Source of the DNA: Pontiella sp.
Lineage (GTDB): Bacteria > Verrucomicrobiota > Kiritimatiellia > Kiritimatiellales > Pontiellaceae
Length of the DNA stretch: 6,622 nt
NCBI GenBank assembly: GCA_029935255.1
Contig: JAOZKS010000154.1
Span: 1 to 6,622, forward strand
Direction: 5' to 3'
The first letter of the stretch is position 1. The number at the start of each line of letters is the position of its first letter. Made by a program: the position numbers and the translations under genes. Under the pieces are notes generated by a model. That model saw only the letters and a list, made by a program, of their open reading frames with translations, had not been told where the DNA came from and made no database searches. Positions 1-6,360 of this stretch are shown in pieces.

Positions 1-784
1 CGGACTTCGCGGCGCGGATCGCTTCCTCGTCGGTAATATTGCGGTAGCATCCGCGCGGCGTTGCGGCGGGCTCGTTTTTATAGAGACCGATCGGCAGGGA
101 GTGCGTGAAAACATAGGGAATGCCCGGATAATCCTTATCCATGAGATCCATGATCTCGTTTGTTGTTTTAGGCCCCATGTGACTCAGGTCTACCACGATT
201 CCATGCTTTACCATTTCGTGGAGGATCGATTCGCCCCAGCTGGTCAAACCCACTTTCACGCCATTGAATTCCGCCAGAGAACCAGACCCGGCGCGGAACA
301 TATCATTGTAGGAAAGAATAATACTGGCGATTCCGAGCTCTTTGAGGAGGGCCACTTTTTTCAGATCCCCATCAATAATCGTCGAGGTTTGGGAGTTCCA
401 GATCATCGCGGTTTTTCCCTGAATATGTGCAGCTTCAATATCGCGGATGCTACGAACGAAGATATATTTACCGGGCGTTTCCGCCATGGTGTTGCGCCAG
501 ATTTGCAACTCGTTCAAATATTCATCCCACGTACAACTCGCGGCAGCAAGTGTTGCATCATGCCCTGTAATCCCGGCAGCGCGGGAGCGGTGCAGATAGT
601 CGTGCAGATGATCGGGCTCCGTCCACCCCGCACCATACGGCGTTGCAAAAAACCCGATCACAATCGTGTCTTTCACAAACTGCGTGGCCTTGTCCGATGC
701 CGGCCATGTCTTGCTTTCGAGACTGGCTTGGGCGGTTCCCGCCACCAATAATGTACTCAGTATTGCTATGCGCGTCGTCCTCAT
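1..784 (-). CDS. M19 (membrane/renal dipeptidase-like) family protein, exported, C-terminus cut by window edge
   Basis: The first 261 residues of a zinc-peptidase-like protein are visible; the C-terminal part lies beyond base 1. Residues 1-20 look like a Sec signal ending in AQA, so the product is probably periplasmic. Family marks are DLSH (199-202), THS (227-229) and RNITDEE (248-254), all in the order seen in M19 dipeptidases, which cleave dipeptides including D-residue forms. The start is well set: AAGGAGG lies 6 bases upstream of this ATG. Oddly, by eye alignment the usual N-terminal HxD metal pair (family DGHND) is replaced by IGFFA (43-47), and the bridging Glu of the family falls at Asn130. 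Only the two His ligands (202, 228) remain. It may therefore be a divergent subfamily with altered metal chemistry or a non-peptidase role. It is separated from the upstream transporter gene by 315 bases. Family membership is confident; activity is not. Confidence 0.88.
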   Translation of the reverse strand, partial: MRTTRIAILSTLLVAGTAQASLESKTWPASDKATQFVKDTIVIGFFATPYGAGWTEPDHLHDYLHRSRAAGITGHDATLAAASCTWDEYLNELQIWRNTMAETPGKYIFVRSIRDIEAAHIQGKTAMIWNSQTSTIIDGDLKKVALLKELGIASIILSYNDMFRAGSGSLAEFNGVKVGLTSWGESILHEMVKHGIVVDLSHMGPKTTNEIMDLMDKDYPGIPYVFTHSLPIGLYKNEPAATPRGCYRNITDEEAIRAAKS

Positions 785-790
785 GACGAA

Positions 791-797
791 CCTCCTT
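791..797 (-). promoter_or_regulatory. Strong ribosome binding site of the M19 gene
   Basis: On the minus strand this reads AAGGAGG, a near-perfect anti-16S match, 6 bases from the ATG at 784. It fixes the start of the dipeptidase-like gene. The TAA stop of a small upstream ORF (796-918) overlaps its first bases. Confidence 0.85.
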
Positions 798-918
798 ATG
801 GGGTTAGGGTTTTATAATGCGTTCTTGTAAATCCGGACAGGCGGGCCGCCTGCCCTTTCGGCTTATAGACCAGAACTTCCATGACGGATTTTTCCTCTCG
901 ATAATTCGCGACCGTCAT
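796..918 (-). CDS. Possible 40-residue leader ORF upstream of the M19 gene
   Basis: A minus-strand ATG at 918 opens 40 codons, with a second in-frame ATG at 882 that would give 28 residues. The product would be basic and hydrophilic, with no signal peptide and no family I recognise. Its stop codon merges with the ribosome binding site of the M19 gene, 11 bases before that start, an arrangement that would allow translational coupling. Against a real gene: there is no clear Shine-Dalgarno before ATG 918 (GAAG only), an AGAGG lies somewhat far from ATG 882, and the ORF runs through a palindrome (838-852) that could be a non-coding repeat. This is a weak candidate, listed because the arrangement is tidy. 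Confidence 0.2.
   Translation of the reverse strand: MTVANYREEKSVMEVLVYKPKGQAARLSGFTRTHYKTLTP
838..852. repeat. Perfect 7+1+7 GC-rich palindrome
   Basis: CAGGCGG and CCGCCTG are separated by a single G. This is the most GC-rich point of an otherwise AT-richer spacer. It could be part of a dispersed REP-like intergenic element or a protein-binding site. It is not followed by a T run on either strand, so it is not a typical intrinsic terminator. Confidence 0.6.
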
Positions 919-1099
919 AATAAATCTTCATGATCGCTTTCACGCCTGAATCGTACTCTTATAGTCCTACAGAACAATAAAAACTTGCACTTACAGTTAC
1001 TCAGAGATTCTTAATGCCGGGTTCAGTACGGCGTTGTGGATGTATTGAAGTCCAAGAGCGTCACTGAAGCTTCCAAAGGTTGAAAGAAACTACAACAGG

Positions 1100-3319
1100 T
1101 TATTCTATCCAGCCGAGGACGTTGCGCAGAACGCACCAGCGGGGCGGTTTTTCTTCCGAAGAACGGGGTTCCCCGCGGAACCAATAGTCATACAAGGCAT
1201 CCATGGTGCCTTTGCTTTGCTGCAGACGCAGCCAGTCGTTCACGTAGCGAATCAGCTCCATATTTTCCGGGTTGCAGGCAAACACCATCTCTTTTTTCAG
1301 CGTTCCGCCTTTGATCAGAATGGTGGCATAGCCGGGGTAGAGCATATTCCAGGCGGAGCCGGCTTCCATACTTGTCAGCAGCAGATCATAGGCCCCCTCA
1401 TCGGCTTCATAGAAAGTCCGGTAGCCGTCAATGGGCATCAGCCGGGCTTCCGGCAGGGCTGCCCGAAACGCATCCTGATAGGGGTTCGGCCTGACCATCG
1501 CAATCTTCAGTTCCGAATGCCTGATCTCCTGCTCATCCGCTTCATCAAGCTGCTCCTTCATTTCCTTACTGACAATGGCGCCCAGTACCAGTTCCTGATA
1601 GGGTTCGCTGAACCCCAACTCCTTGATCTGCGATTCACTCAACGTGATGCCGGAGACCACCAGATCCAACCGATTCTCTTTCAGCAGTTCCGCCATCCCC
1701 TCTGTAGAGGTTGGATAAAACTCCAGCGTCAGCTTTAGGTCGCGGGCCAGGCGACAGACCAACTCAATGTCATAGCCCACCAAGTGCATTTCCTTGTTGA
1801 AATAAGAGAACGGCAGATTCTCTGGAATATATCCCACCCGCAAATGACTGGATTCATCTCCTCGAAATAGGCGGAACACAGAATCTCTGCTGGCGGGGAG
1901 ATCACTCCCCGGCTCGGCCACGGTCATATCCGGCCGGAACGGCAGATCCATGGATGCCAGTTGCTCTGCATGATCGTCCACGCTTGGCACCACCTGTTCC
2001 AGCATTAGTCGCATGGAAATCAACAGGAGCAATGCCAACACCAAAACGGTCGCTGCGCGGGAGAGCAGATCGCGCAACCGTATCCGAAGACCGCCCGGAC
2101 GGGCTAGCCAGGCCCCGGTGATCAGCGTAATCGAAATGAGCTCCATGCAGGCCAGCAAGGTTGCAAAGCGCCCATTGATCACCCCGCTGACGGCGTAGAT
2201 ATTAAATAGATCCCCTGGCAACCCCATCAACGACAGCATAAAAGGCAGTGCCAGATCAATCCCGCCAAAAAACGTCACCCATCCGGTGGCCAGAAATTCC
2301 GGATAGGTTGCCGAGGCAATAGGCGAGCCCACAAACCAGGCTCCGAACAACACAAACAGCAGGGCAATAAGTTTTCCCATGTTTGGAAAATTAAAGGCAA
2401 TCGGAACGAGGATATCAACATACTCCTCCCCCTCTTCCAGCTCCTGTTCGCTCAAAAAAAGATCCTTGGTCTGCTCCATCAACAACGGAAGCACAACAAA
2501 CAGGCTCCCGGTGGTGAACGCCATCACCAGCGCCGCACTGAACTGCTTGAAAAGCTGGCCGTACCGAAAAGGCGTACAAGTGGTGAGCAGCAACGGGAAT
2601 GCCACAAAGGTTAGAAAAAGGCACCCACCGATATAGGTTGTGAAATAAACCTGCAGGCGTGCAAACTCCGAGACATCCATCGTGCCAGCCGCGGCAGCGG
2701 TCATGGCAAAGACCCCAATGGGTGTAATCTTCACCACCATCATCGTCACACGCGTTAAAGCCTGAGTCACCAGATCCAGATTGCGAAGCAAGCCCTCCTT
2801 GCCCTGCAGCCCCATCAGTGCCACGCCAAACAGAATGCTAAACAGCACCACCGCAGGAATGGTTCCTGCCGCCAATGCCTCGAACGGATTGGCTGGAATA
2901 AACATATCGACCAGCGACGGCCTAACCGGAACCTCAAGCACCGACGGATTGAAAAAGGTTGCGCTTTGCCGATCCGGGAATACCGAAGGCATAGCCATCA
3001 CCAAGGCCAAGCCGACCACCCAGAACACGAACATTACCATCGCGAGACGGGGAGCCACTTTAACGGCCTGTTCGCGGGTCAACCCGCCAAAACCGTGGAT
3101 CAGCGAAACCATGATATAAGGAAGGATGGTCATCTGCAACAACCGGACATACGCCGTGCCGATCACACCAATCCCCGCAATTGCCTCGCCAAAAAACAGC
3201 CCGGTAAAAATGCCGAGCACCACGCCGAGCACAACCTGGAAAGTAAAGCCCGGCTTTCCCCGCGCCCTTCTTTTTTTTGGCGGGGAAGTCAGAGTATCGG
3301 TTGGTGTTTTCAATTTCAT
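1100..3319 (-). CDS. SDF/DAACS symporter fused to a C-terminal periplasmic solute-binding domain (SBP_bac_3)
   Basis: This is a 739-residue inner-membrane transporter. Residues 25-405 follow the sodium:dicarboxylate/glutamate symporter plan: TM1 with GVVLGIFTGLFFGE (32-45), TM2 with LLQMTILP (60-67), an HP1-like AFTTGSLFVVLP (267-278), a TM7-like NFPNMGK (310-316), an HP2-like LMGLPGD (364-370) and TM8 (about 372-404). A basic loop (407-421) and an extra hydrophobic segment (422-440) follow, then a binding domain at about 492-716 with LRVGYIPENLPFSYF (493-507), VGYDIEL (514-520), LDLVVSGITL (551-560) and FSEPY (570-574). The ninth TM would place this domain in the periplasm. Canonical ligand residues are missing in both halves. 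The ATG at 3319 has a poor ribosome site; a TTG at 3340 with AAGG 5 bases upstream would add 7 residues. An open frame reaching 3664 only overlaps the preceding lipoprotein gene. It is the last gene of the cluster. Domain calls are firm, substrate unknown. Confidence 0.92.
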   Translation of the reverse strand: MKLKTPTDTLTSPPKKRRARGKPGFTFQVVLGVVLGIFTGLFFGEAIAGIGVIGTAYVRLLQMTILPYIMVSLIHGFGGLTREQAVKVAPRLAMVMFVFWVVGLALVMAMPSVFPDRQSATFFNPSVLEVPVRPSLVDMFIPANPFEALAAGTIPAVVLFSILFGVALMGLQGKEGLLRNLDLVTQALTRVTMMVVKITPIGVFAMTAAAAGTMDVSEFARLQVYFTTYIGGCLFLTFVAFPLLLTTCTPFRYGQLFKQFSAALVMAFTTGSLFVVLPLLMEQTKDLFLSEQELEEGEEYVDILVPIAFNFPNMGKLIALLFVLFGAWFVGSPIASATYPEFLATGWVTFFGGIDLALPFMLSLMGLPGDLFNIYAVSGVINGRFATLLACMELISITLITGAWLARPGGLRIRLRDLLSRAATVLVLALLLLISMRLMLEQVVPSVDDHAEQLASMDLPFRPDMTVAEPGSDLPASRDSVFRLFRGDESSHLRVGYIPENLPFSYFNKEMHLVGYDIELVCRLARDLKLTLEFYPTSTEGMAELLKENRLDLVVSGITLSESQIKELGFSEPYQELVLGAIVSKEMKEQLDEADEQEIRHSELKIAMVRPNPYQDAFRAALPEARLMPIDGYRTFYEADEGAYDLLLTSMEAGSAWNMLYPGYATILIKGGTLKKEMVFACNPENMELIRYVNDWLRLQQSKGTMDALYDYWFRGEPRSSEEKPPRWCVLRNVLGWIE

Positions 3320-3383
3320 TTCACAACCCAGATAGCACAACCGAGCCTTGGAATGCTTCTGGTCCAAAAGCCTAAAACATGGA

Positions 3384-3995
3384 TTACTTATGCATTTCCG
3401 AAGAACGCTGCCCAGCCTGCGGCGCGGTTCCTCGCTGCTCCAAACCGACCGTTCCGGTATCAAGACTCTGCGCGCGGTTGAGCGTTTGCGCAAGCGGCAT
3501 GAGACAAAATGCAGGCCATTCCACAAAAGACACGACTTCATTTTCAACATCCGAGGTATCAAACATCGGCTGATACGTAATAATCGGTTGTATGGCCGTG
3601 GAGTTTCCCAGATCAAAGCTCGTCTCATTCCCTCCCGAACAAACCAATCGGTGGTCATCGTCAAATTGATAAATTAACACCTTGTGATCATAATCCGCCA
3701 AAGCCACCACAAACTTAAACCACTTAATCACCGGAATAGGCAGCCCGAAACCAAGCTGAAGTTCTTTGGTATATAATGATTCGTACATAAAGGCATACCC
3801 ATGCGGCATGGCCGTCATTTTCAGCGGCGGCCCCAGCTCGTCCAGCACATCATCGCTGTGCGTAATGCCATTCTGGTAGAGTTGCTTCGGAAACGCTAGA
3901 TTTGGATTTAACTTTTTCCGCGTCAGTGCGCATCCGCTCCCCGTCAGCAGGGACGCGGCAACCAGAAAGGTTGGTAGTTGCCGAATGATCGTCAT
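3384..3995 (-). CDS. BamE/SmpA-like small lipoprotein (203 aa)
   Basis: The N-terminus is a short basic and hydrophobic signal followed by a lipobox-like LLTGSGC with Cys22, so lipidation is likely, although Gly at -3 is not the commonest residue. Residues 43-70 (GITHSDDVLDELGPP, then an aromatic YAFMYE strand) match the pattern of BamE/SmpA-like folds, in which a short helix ending in LGxP precedes beta strands. Residues 84-125 look like further strands. The last roughly 35 residues are polar, rich in Gln, Gly and Ser, and probably disordered. The start ATG overlaps the stop of the upstream lipoprotein gene in ATGA, so translation is probably coupled; the local Shine-Dalgarno is only a GAAGAAG stretch. 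It shares the G-(I/V)-T-x(3)-DV-x(3)-LGPP pattern with its upstream neighbour. The specific function is unknown; a role in BAM assembly is not implied. Confidence 0.82.
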   Translation of the reverse strand: MTIIRQLPTFLVAASLLTGSGCALTRKKLNPNLAFPKQLYQNGITHSDDVLDELGPPLKMTAMPHGYAFMYESLYTKELQLGFGLPIPVIKWFKFVVALADYDHKVLIYQFDDDHRLVCSGGNETSFDLGNSTAIQPIITYQPMFDTSDVENEVVSFVEWPAFCLMPLAQTLNRAQSLDTGTVGLEQRGTAPQAGQRSSEMHK

Positions 3996-4393
3996 TTTTC
4001 TTCTTCAGGTTCATAGGGAAGTACTTCCGGGCTGTAGGAATATTTCCGAAGAAGGCCTTTTTTATCAAAGAAAAATATGGCTCGGTCATACGTTGCGGTC
4101 TGTGTTCCCGTGTTCCAGACAAAGAGCATGAGCGCTTTGCCGTCTTTACCTTCGCGCATGTAGTAGAAGACCGTCTCGTCATGCAGGGCAATCAGCTGCG
4201 AAGGTGGCCCCAGCAATGCGGTCACGTCCGATGCCGTTGTAACGCCGGGCTCCCACACCGGAACATCCAGACTCCTCCACGTATTCTCAACCCCGGCATA
4301 TCCATCCCAGTTGGAGCACCCCGCTAAAAACAAGACCCCAGTCGTTAAAAGTATAGAAATGCTCCAGCGATTAATACTCATTCTCATTCTCAT
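3992..4393 (-). CDS. BamE/SmpA-like small lipoprotein (133 aa)
   Basis: A typical lipoprotein signal is present: a basic start, a hydrophobic core and LFLAGC with Cys26. The following residue is Ser, not Asp, which would favour outer-membrane sorting under the E. coli rule. Residues 50-78 (GVTTASDVTALLGPPSQL, then ETVFYY) fit the BamE/SmpA-like motif, and 88-121 look like two or three beta strands ending in FFFDKKGLLRKYSY, a common last-strand pattern in this fold. The C-terminus is acidic. AGGAA sits about 7 bases before the first ATG, which favours that start over the in-frame ATGs at codons 3 and 5. The stop overlaps the next lipoprotein gene by 4 bases. It is probably a distant paralogue of that next gene from a local duplication. 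Exact function is unknown. Confidence 0.85.
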   Translation of the reverse strand: MRMRMSINRWSISILLTTGVLFLAGCSNWDGYAGVENTWRSLDVPVWEPGVTTASDVTALLGPPSQLIALHDETVFYYMREGKDGKALMLFVWNTGTQTATYDRAIFFFDKKGLLRKYSYSPEVLPYEPEEEK

Positions 4394-4459
4394 TTCTTTT
4401 TTCCTACATGTGGATTTTCACAAACACCATTGCTCCGAACACCGCGCCCGGTCTCGATA

Positions 4460-5485
4460 CTACAGAATCGCGCCCGGCGCAGCTTTCAGCAGATTCTTGG
4501 TGGATTCTCCGATATCAAACCAATCGGCGGGATCGACCGTCCCGGCCGCCATTTTCTGATGGGCCCGCACCCAGGTGAGCATCATGATCTGTGTTTGCTT
4601 AATCATGATCGCGATTCGATTGGATACCGTTCGGAGTTCCTTTTGCGTAGCGAGATAGTCGTTCCAATCCGGTTCGACTTCCTGAGAGACCCGATGCATG
4701 GCTTCCAACCGGGCTTCCAGATGCTCCCCTATGATTTTCAGTTCTTCACAGGTTGGGGTGCCTTCAGGGATAATCTCGGGCATCCAGATCACGCCGCTTT
4801 CACGCAACGCGCTGAGTTCGGGTTCGTCCGCCTTGTAGGCCGCATAGATAAGTGCAAAGGCCCGCAGGATCTCCGACTTTTCATCCTCCAGAATCTTCCG
4901 ATAACGAATCACCTCTTCATATTCCTCATCGATTTTTAGATCCACCTTTTCGACCAGCAGATCAATCGCACCGATCAACTCCTCAACATTCAGAATGGCA
5001 TCCATGGCAACCGCATTCAACAAGGCCTGACCAGCACGCAAGGCATCCAAAAACTTTTCTTGTTCCCTGACCTTCTCAATCGTTTGGTCAAAACTCTCGG
5101 CATCGAATAAATCACGCTCGGTCAGCATCTCCTTATATTGGGTTAGATAATCGGCATATTTCGCGATCATCTCCTCCTCGGTACTGGCCGATTCGGCGAT
5201 ATTCACAATTTTGATCGAATATTTGACCAGGCCCTTGATCGTCGACTGGAAGGCATCATCCAATTCAATGACCCGCAGTTCTTCCGGCTCATCCACAGAA
5301 AAAAACCGGCGGGTCAGCAGGGTTTCCTTCCGTCCCATCTGCAAATTGAGATTGCTCATCATAGTGACCGTGCTATCGGCAAAGAATCCGACATTGGCCA
5401 CCGTTCCCTTCTTGAACTTTTTGTTATAACTCGCGCACCCCCCCAGCATGAACGCCAAACAACCCATTAAGATGTATTTACTCAT
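4460..5485 (-). CDS. Predicted helical lipoprotein of unknown function (341 aa)
   Basis: The signal ends in a good lipobox, MLGGC, with Cys17 followed by Ala-Ser. The mature part is mostly helical by composition: long Glu/Lys/Leu/Ala-rich stretches at about 75-220 and 247-312 suggest helical bundles or coiled coil, joined by a Pro/Gly-containing link (231-246). No enzyme motif or family is recognised. A late segment with QTQIMMLTW (297-305) is more hydrophobic but too short and amphipathic to be a clear membrane span. The gene follows the DUF3108 gene by 17 bases; a GGAG lies in that gap about 12 bases before the ATG, with a GAGA closer in. The next gene begins 66 bases after this stop, with no terminator seen. 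It could be a periplasmic scaffold or a partner of the other envelope proteins, which is inference from position only. Confidence 0.85.
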   Translation of the reverse strand: MSKYILMGCLAFMLGGCASYNKKFKKGTVANVGFFADSTVTMMSNLNLQMGRKETLLTRRFFSVDEPEELRVIELDDAFQSTIKGLVKYSIKIVNIAESASTEEEMIAKYADYLTQYKEMLTERDLFDAESFDQTIEKVREQEKFLDALRAGQALLNAVAMDAILNVEELIGAIDLLVEKVDLKIDEEYEEVIRYRKILEDEKSEILRAFALIYAAYKADEPELSALRESGVIWMPEIIPEGTPTCEELKIIGEHLEARLEAMHRVSQEVEPDWNDYLATQKELRTVSNRIAIMIKQTQIMMLTWVRAHQKMAAGTVDPADWFDIGESTKNLLKAAPGAIL

Positions 5486-5502
5486 TTTTATCTCGCTCTC
5501 CG

Positions 5503-6273
5503 TTATTTGTGTTCAAGTTCCGCCACGAAGCTGCCAACGGCCACCTTGCTCTTCATCTTCACAGGAATATGGCGATGGTCGTCGGTCACCCAGATCGCCA
5601 TGGTCGCATCCTTGCTTTTTTCAAACACTCCCCCAACATCCTTGAGACTAGGTTCCAGCTTGAGGGTATCGTACTTTTTCCCGTTCACCTTGATCCGCTC
5701 CCGGGAAACCACCTTAATTTCCGCCTCCTTGCAGCGCTTGCCATCGGTCATGGGGCCTTTGATAACATCACCGACATCGAACTCTTGCGTGCGGATAAAA
5801 TAAAAGGCCGAAAGCGGGTCGAGGGTGTTTTCAAGAACGGGAGTGACACGGCTGTCTCCGCCGAGGGTTTCGGTGTAGAGCGCATTCAGGTTTTCCCAGT
5901 CAAACTCCACCGAAACATCGCGCTTGGTTTTACCTTCGCGCTGGATCTTGGCATAGCCCAGCGAACGGCTCACATCGTATTCAGCGAGGGATGAAAGCGA
6001 GTCGTTCACCTTGAAAACACTACTGACCACCCTTCCGGTCTTCGCCGTCATCATGAAACTTCGGGCGGGTCGGCCATCGATCTCTTCGTCCGGCAGGACT
6101 TCCAGCGTGGCATGCCCCACGACGATAAACTGCCACCCGAGGCTATACGTTAATTTTTCGCCCGGTTCGAAAGCGAGAAGCTTCTGCTGTTGGTTGGTTT
6201 CTTGAGAAAAGGAAAATCGGACGATACAGAACAGCAACAACTGCATACATACGAACACTCTCCTACTGAGCAT
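5503..6273 (-). CDS. Exported DUF3108 family protein (256 aa)
   Basis: Residues 1-24 form a Sec signal (LSRR then a hydrophobic core, with FSFSQ near the cut). The mature protein shows the DUF3108 pattern throughout: FEPGEKLTYSLGWQFIVVG (35-53) near the start, LDPLSAFYFIRTQEFDVGD (151-169) in the middle and a C-terminal IWVTDDHRHIPVKM (227-240) followed by VGSFVAELE. These are predicted periplasmic, strand-rich proteins with no known reaction. The start was placed at 6273 because a strong AGGAGAGG lies 8 bases upstream and the hydrophobic signal begins there; an in-frame ATG at 6330 would add 19 residues before the signal and has no ribosome site. It is the first gene of the minus-strand cluster. 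Length is normal for the family. Family call is confident, role unknown. Confidence 0.92.
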   Translation of the reverse strand: MLSRRVFVCMQLLLFCIVRFSFSQETNQQQKLLAFEPGEKLTYSLGWQFIVVGHATLEVLPDEEIDGRPARSFMMTAKTGRVVSSVFKVNDSLSSLAEYDVSRSLGYAKIQREGKTKRDVSVEFDWENLNALYTETLGGDSRVTPVLENTLDPLSAFYFIRTQEFDVGDVIKGPMTDGKRCKEAEIKVVSRERIKVNGKKYDTLKLEPSLKDVGGVFEKSKDATMAIWVTDDHRHIPVKMKSKVAVGSFVAELEHK

Positions 6274-6281
6274 AATAGAGA

Positions 6282-6289
6282 CCTCTCCT
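6282..6289 (-). promoter_or_regulatory. Ribosome binding site of the DUF3108 gene
   Basis: On the minus strand this reads AGGAGAGG, 8 bases before the ATG at 6273. It decides the start against the longer in-frame ATG at 6330. Confidence 0.75.
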
Positions 6290-6360
6290 TTCTCAGAAAC
6301 AACCCTATGGTAAAAGTTGATGCCACACAACCCATCATTGATCAGGAGATTTCTGTTTTT

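Larger units (their letters stand above)
785..1099. other. Spacer between the transporter gene and the M19 gene
   Basis: This 315-base spacer holds the M19 ribosome binding site (791-797), the 838-852 palindrome, an inverted repeat ATGACGG (881-887) / CCGTCAT (912-918) with a 24-base loop, and a possible 40-codon ORF. The part from about 930 to 1099 shows no ORF of note, no tRNA-like fold and no clear GC stem plus T run that would terminate the upstream operon. A minus-strand TATAAG near 957-962 could be a -10 element for the M19 gene, but I see no convincing -35 box at the right distance, so no promoter is claimed. Confidence 0.6.
1100..6273 (-). other. Probable five-gene envelope/transport operon
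   Basis: Five genes share one strand with gaps of 17, 66, -4 and 64 bases, and no GC stem with T run was found in the gaps. The order is DUF3108 protein, helical lipoprotein, BamE-like lipoprotein, BamE-like lipoprotein, symporter-binding protein fusion. All products are exported, lipid-anchored or membrane-embedded. Co-transcription is inferred from spacing. The 66- and 64-base gaps leave room for internal promoters, and the poor ribosome site of the last gene may lower its expression relative to the others. Confidence 0.65.

Noticed and set aside
101..751. 216-codon plus-strand open frame opposite the M19 gene
   Set aside because: It is antisense to a gene with clear family motifs, and its translation is rich in His, Arg and Cys with no recognisable domain.
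863..931. 22-codon minus-strand ORF starting at 931
   Set aside because: It overlaps the better-placed 40-codon frame, has no good ribosome site and ends without relation to any gene.
1000..1099. Intrinsic terminator after the transporter gene
   Set aside because: I looked for a GC stem followed by a T run on the minus strand; only short AT-rich or AAGCTT-type symmetry is present.
1217..1738. 173-codon plus-strand open frame opposite the binding domain
   Set aside because: It is a shadow of the transporter gene; composition is His/Gln-rich and no ribosome site fits.
3320..3664. N-terminal extension of the transporter frame by 115 codons to an ATG at 3664
   Set aside because: It lies inside the overlapping lipoprotein gene in another frame, has a non-protein-like Arg/Cys/Ser-rich composition, and the SDF domain begins just after the internal ATG at 3319.
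6274..6330. Longer start of the DUF3108 gene at 6330
   Set aside because: The 19 extra residues would precede the signal peptide, no ribosome site is present there, and a strong AGGAGAGG points to the ATG at 6273.
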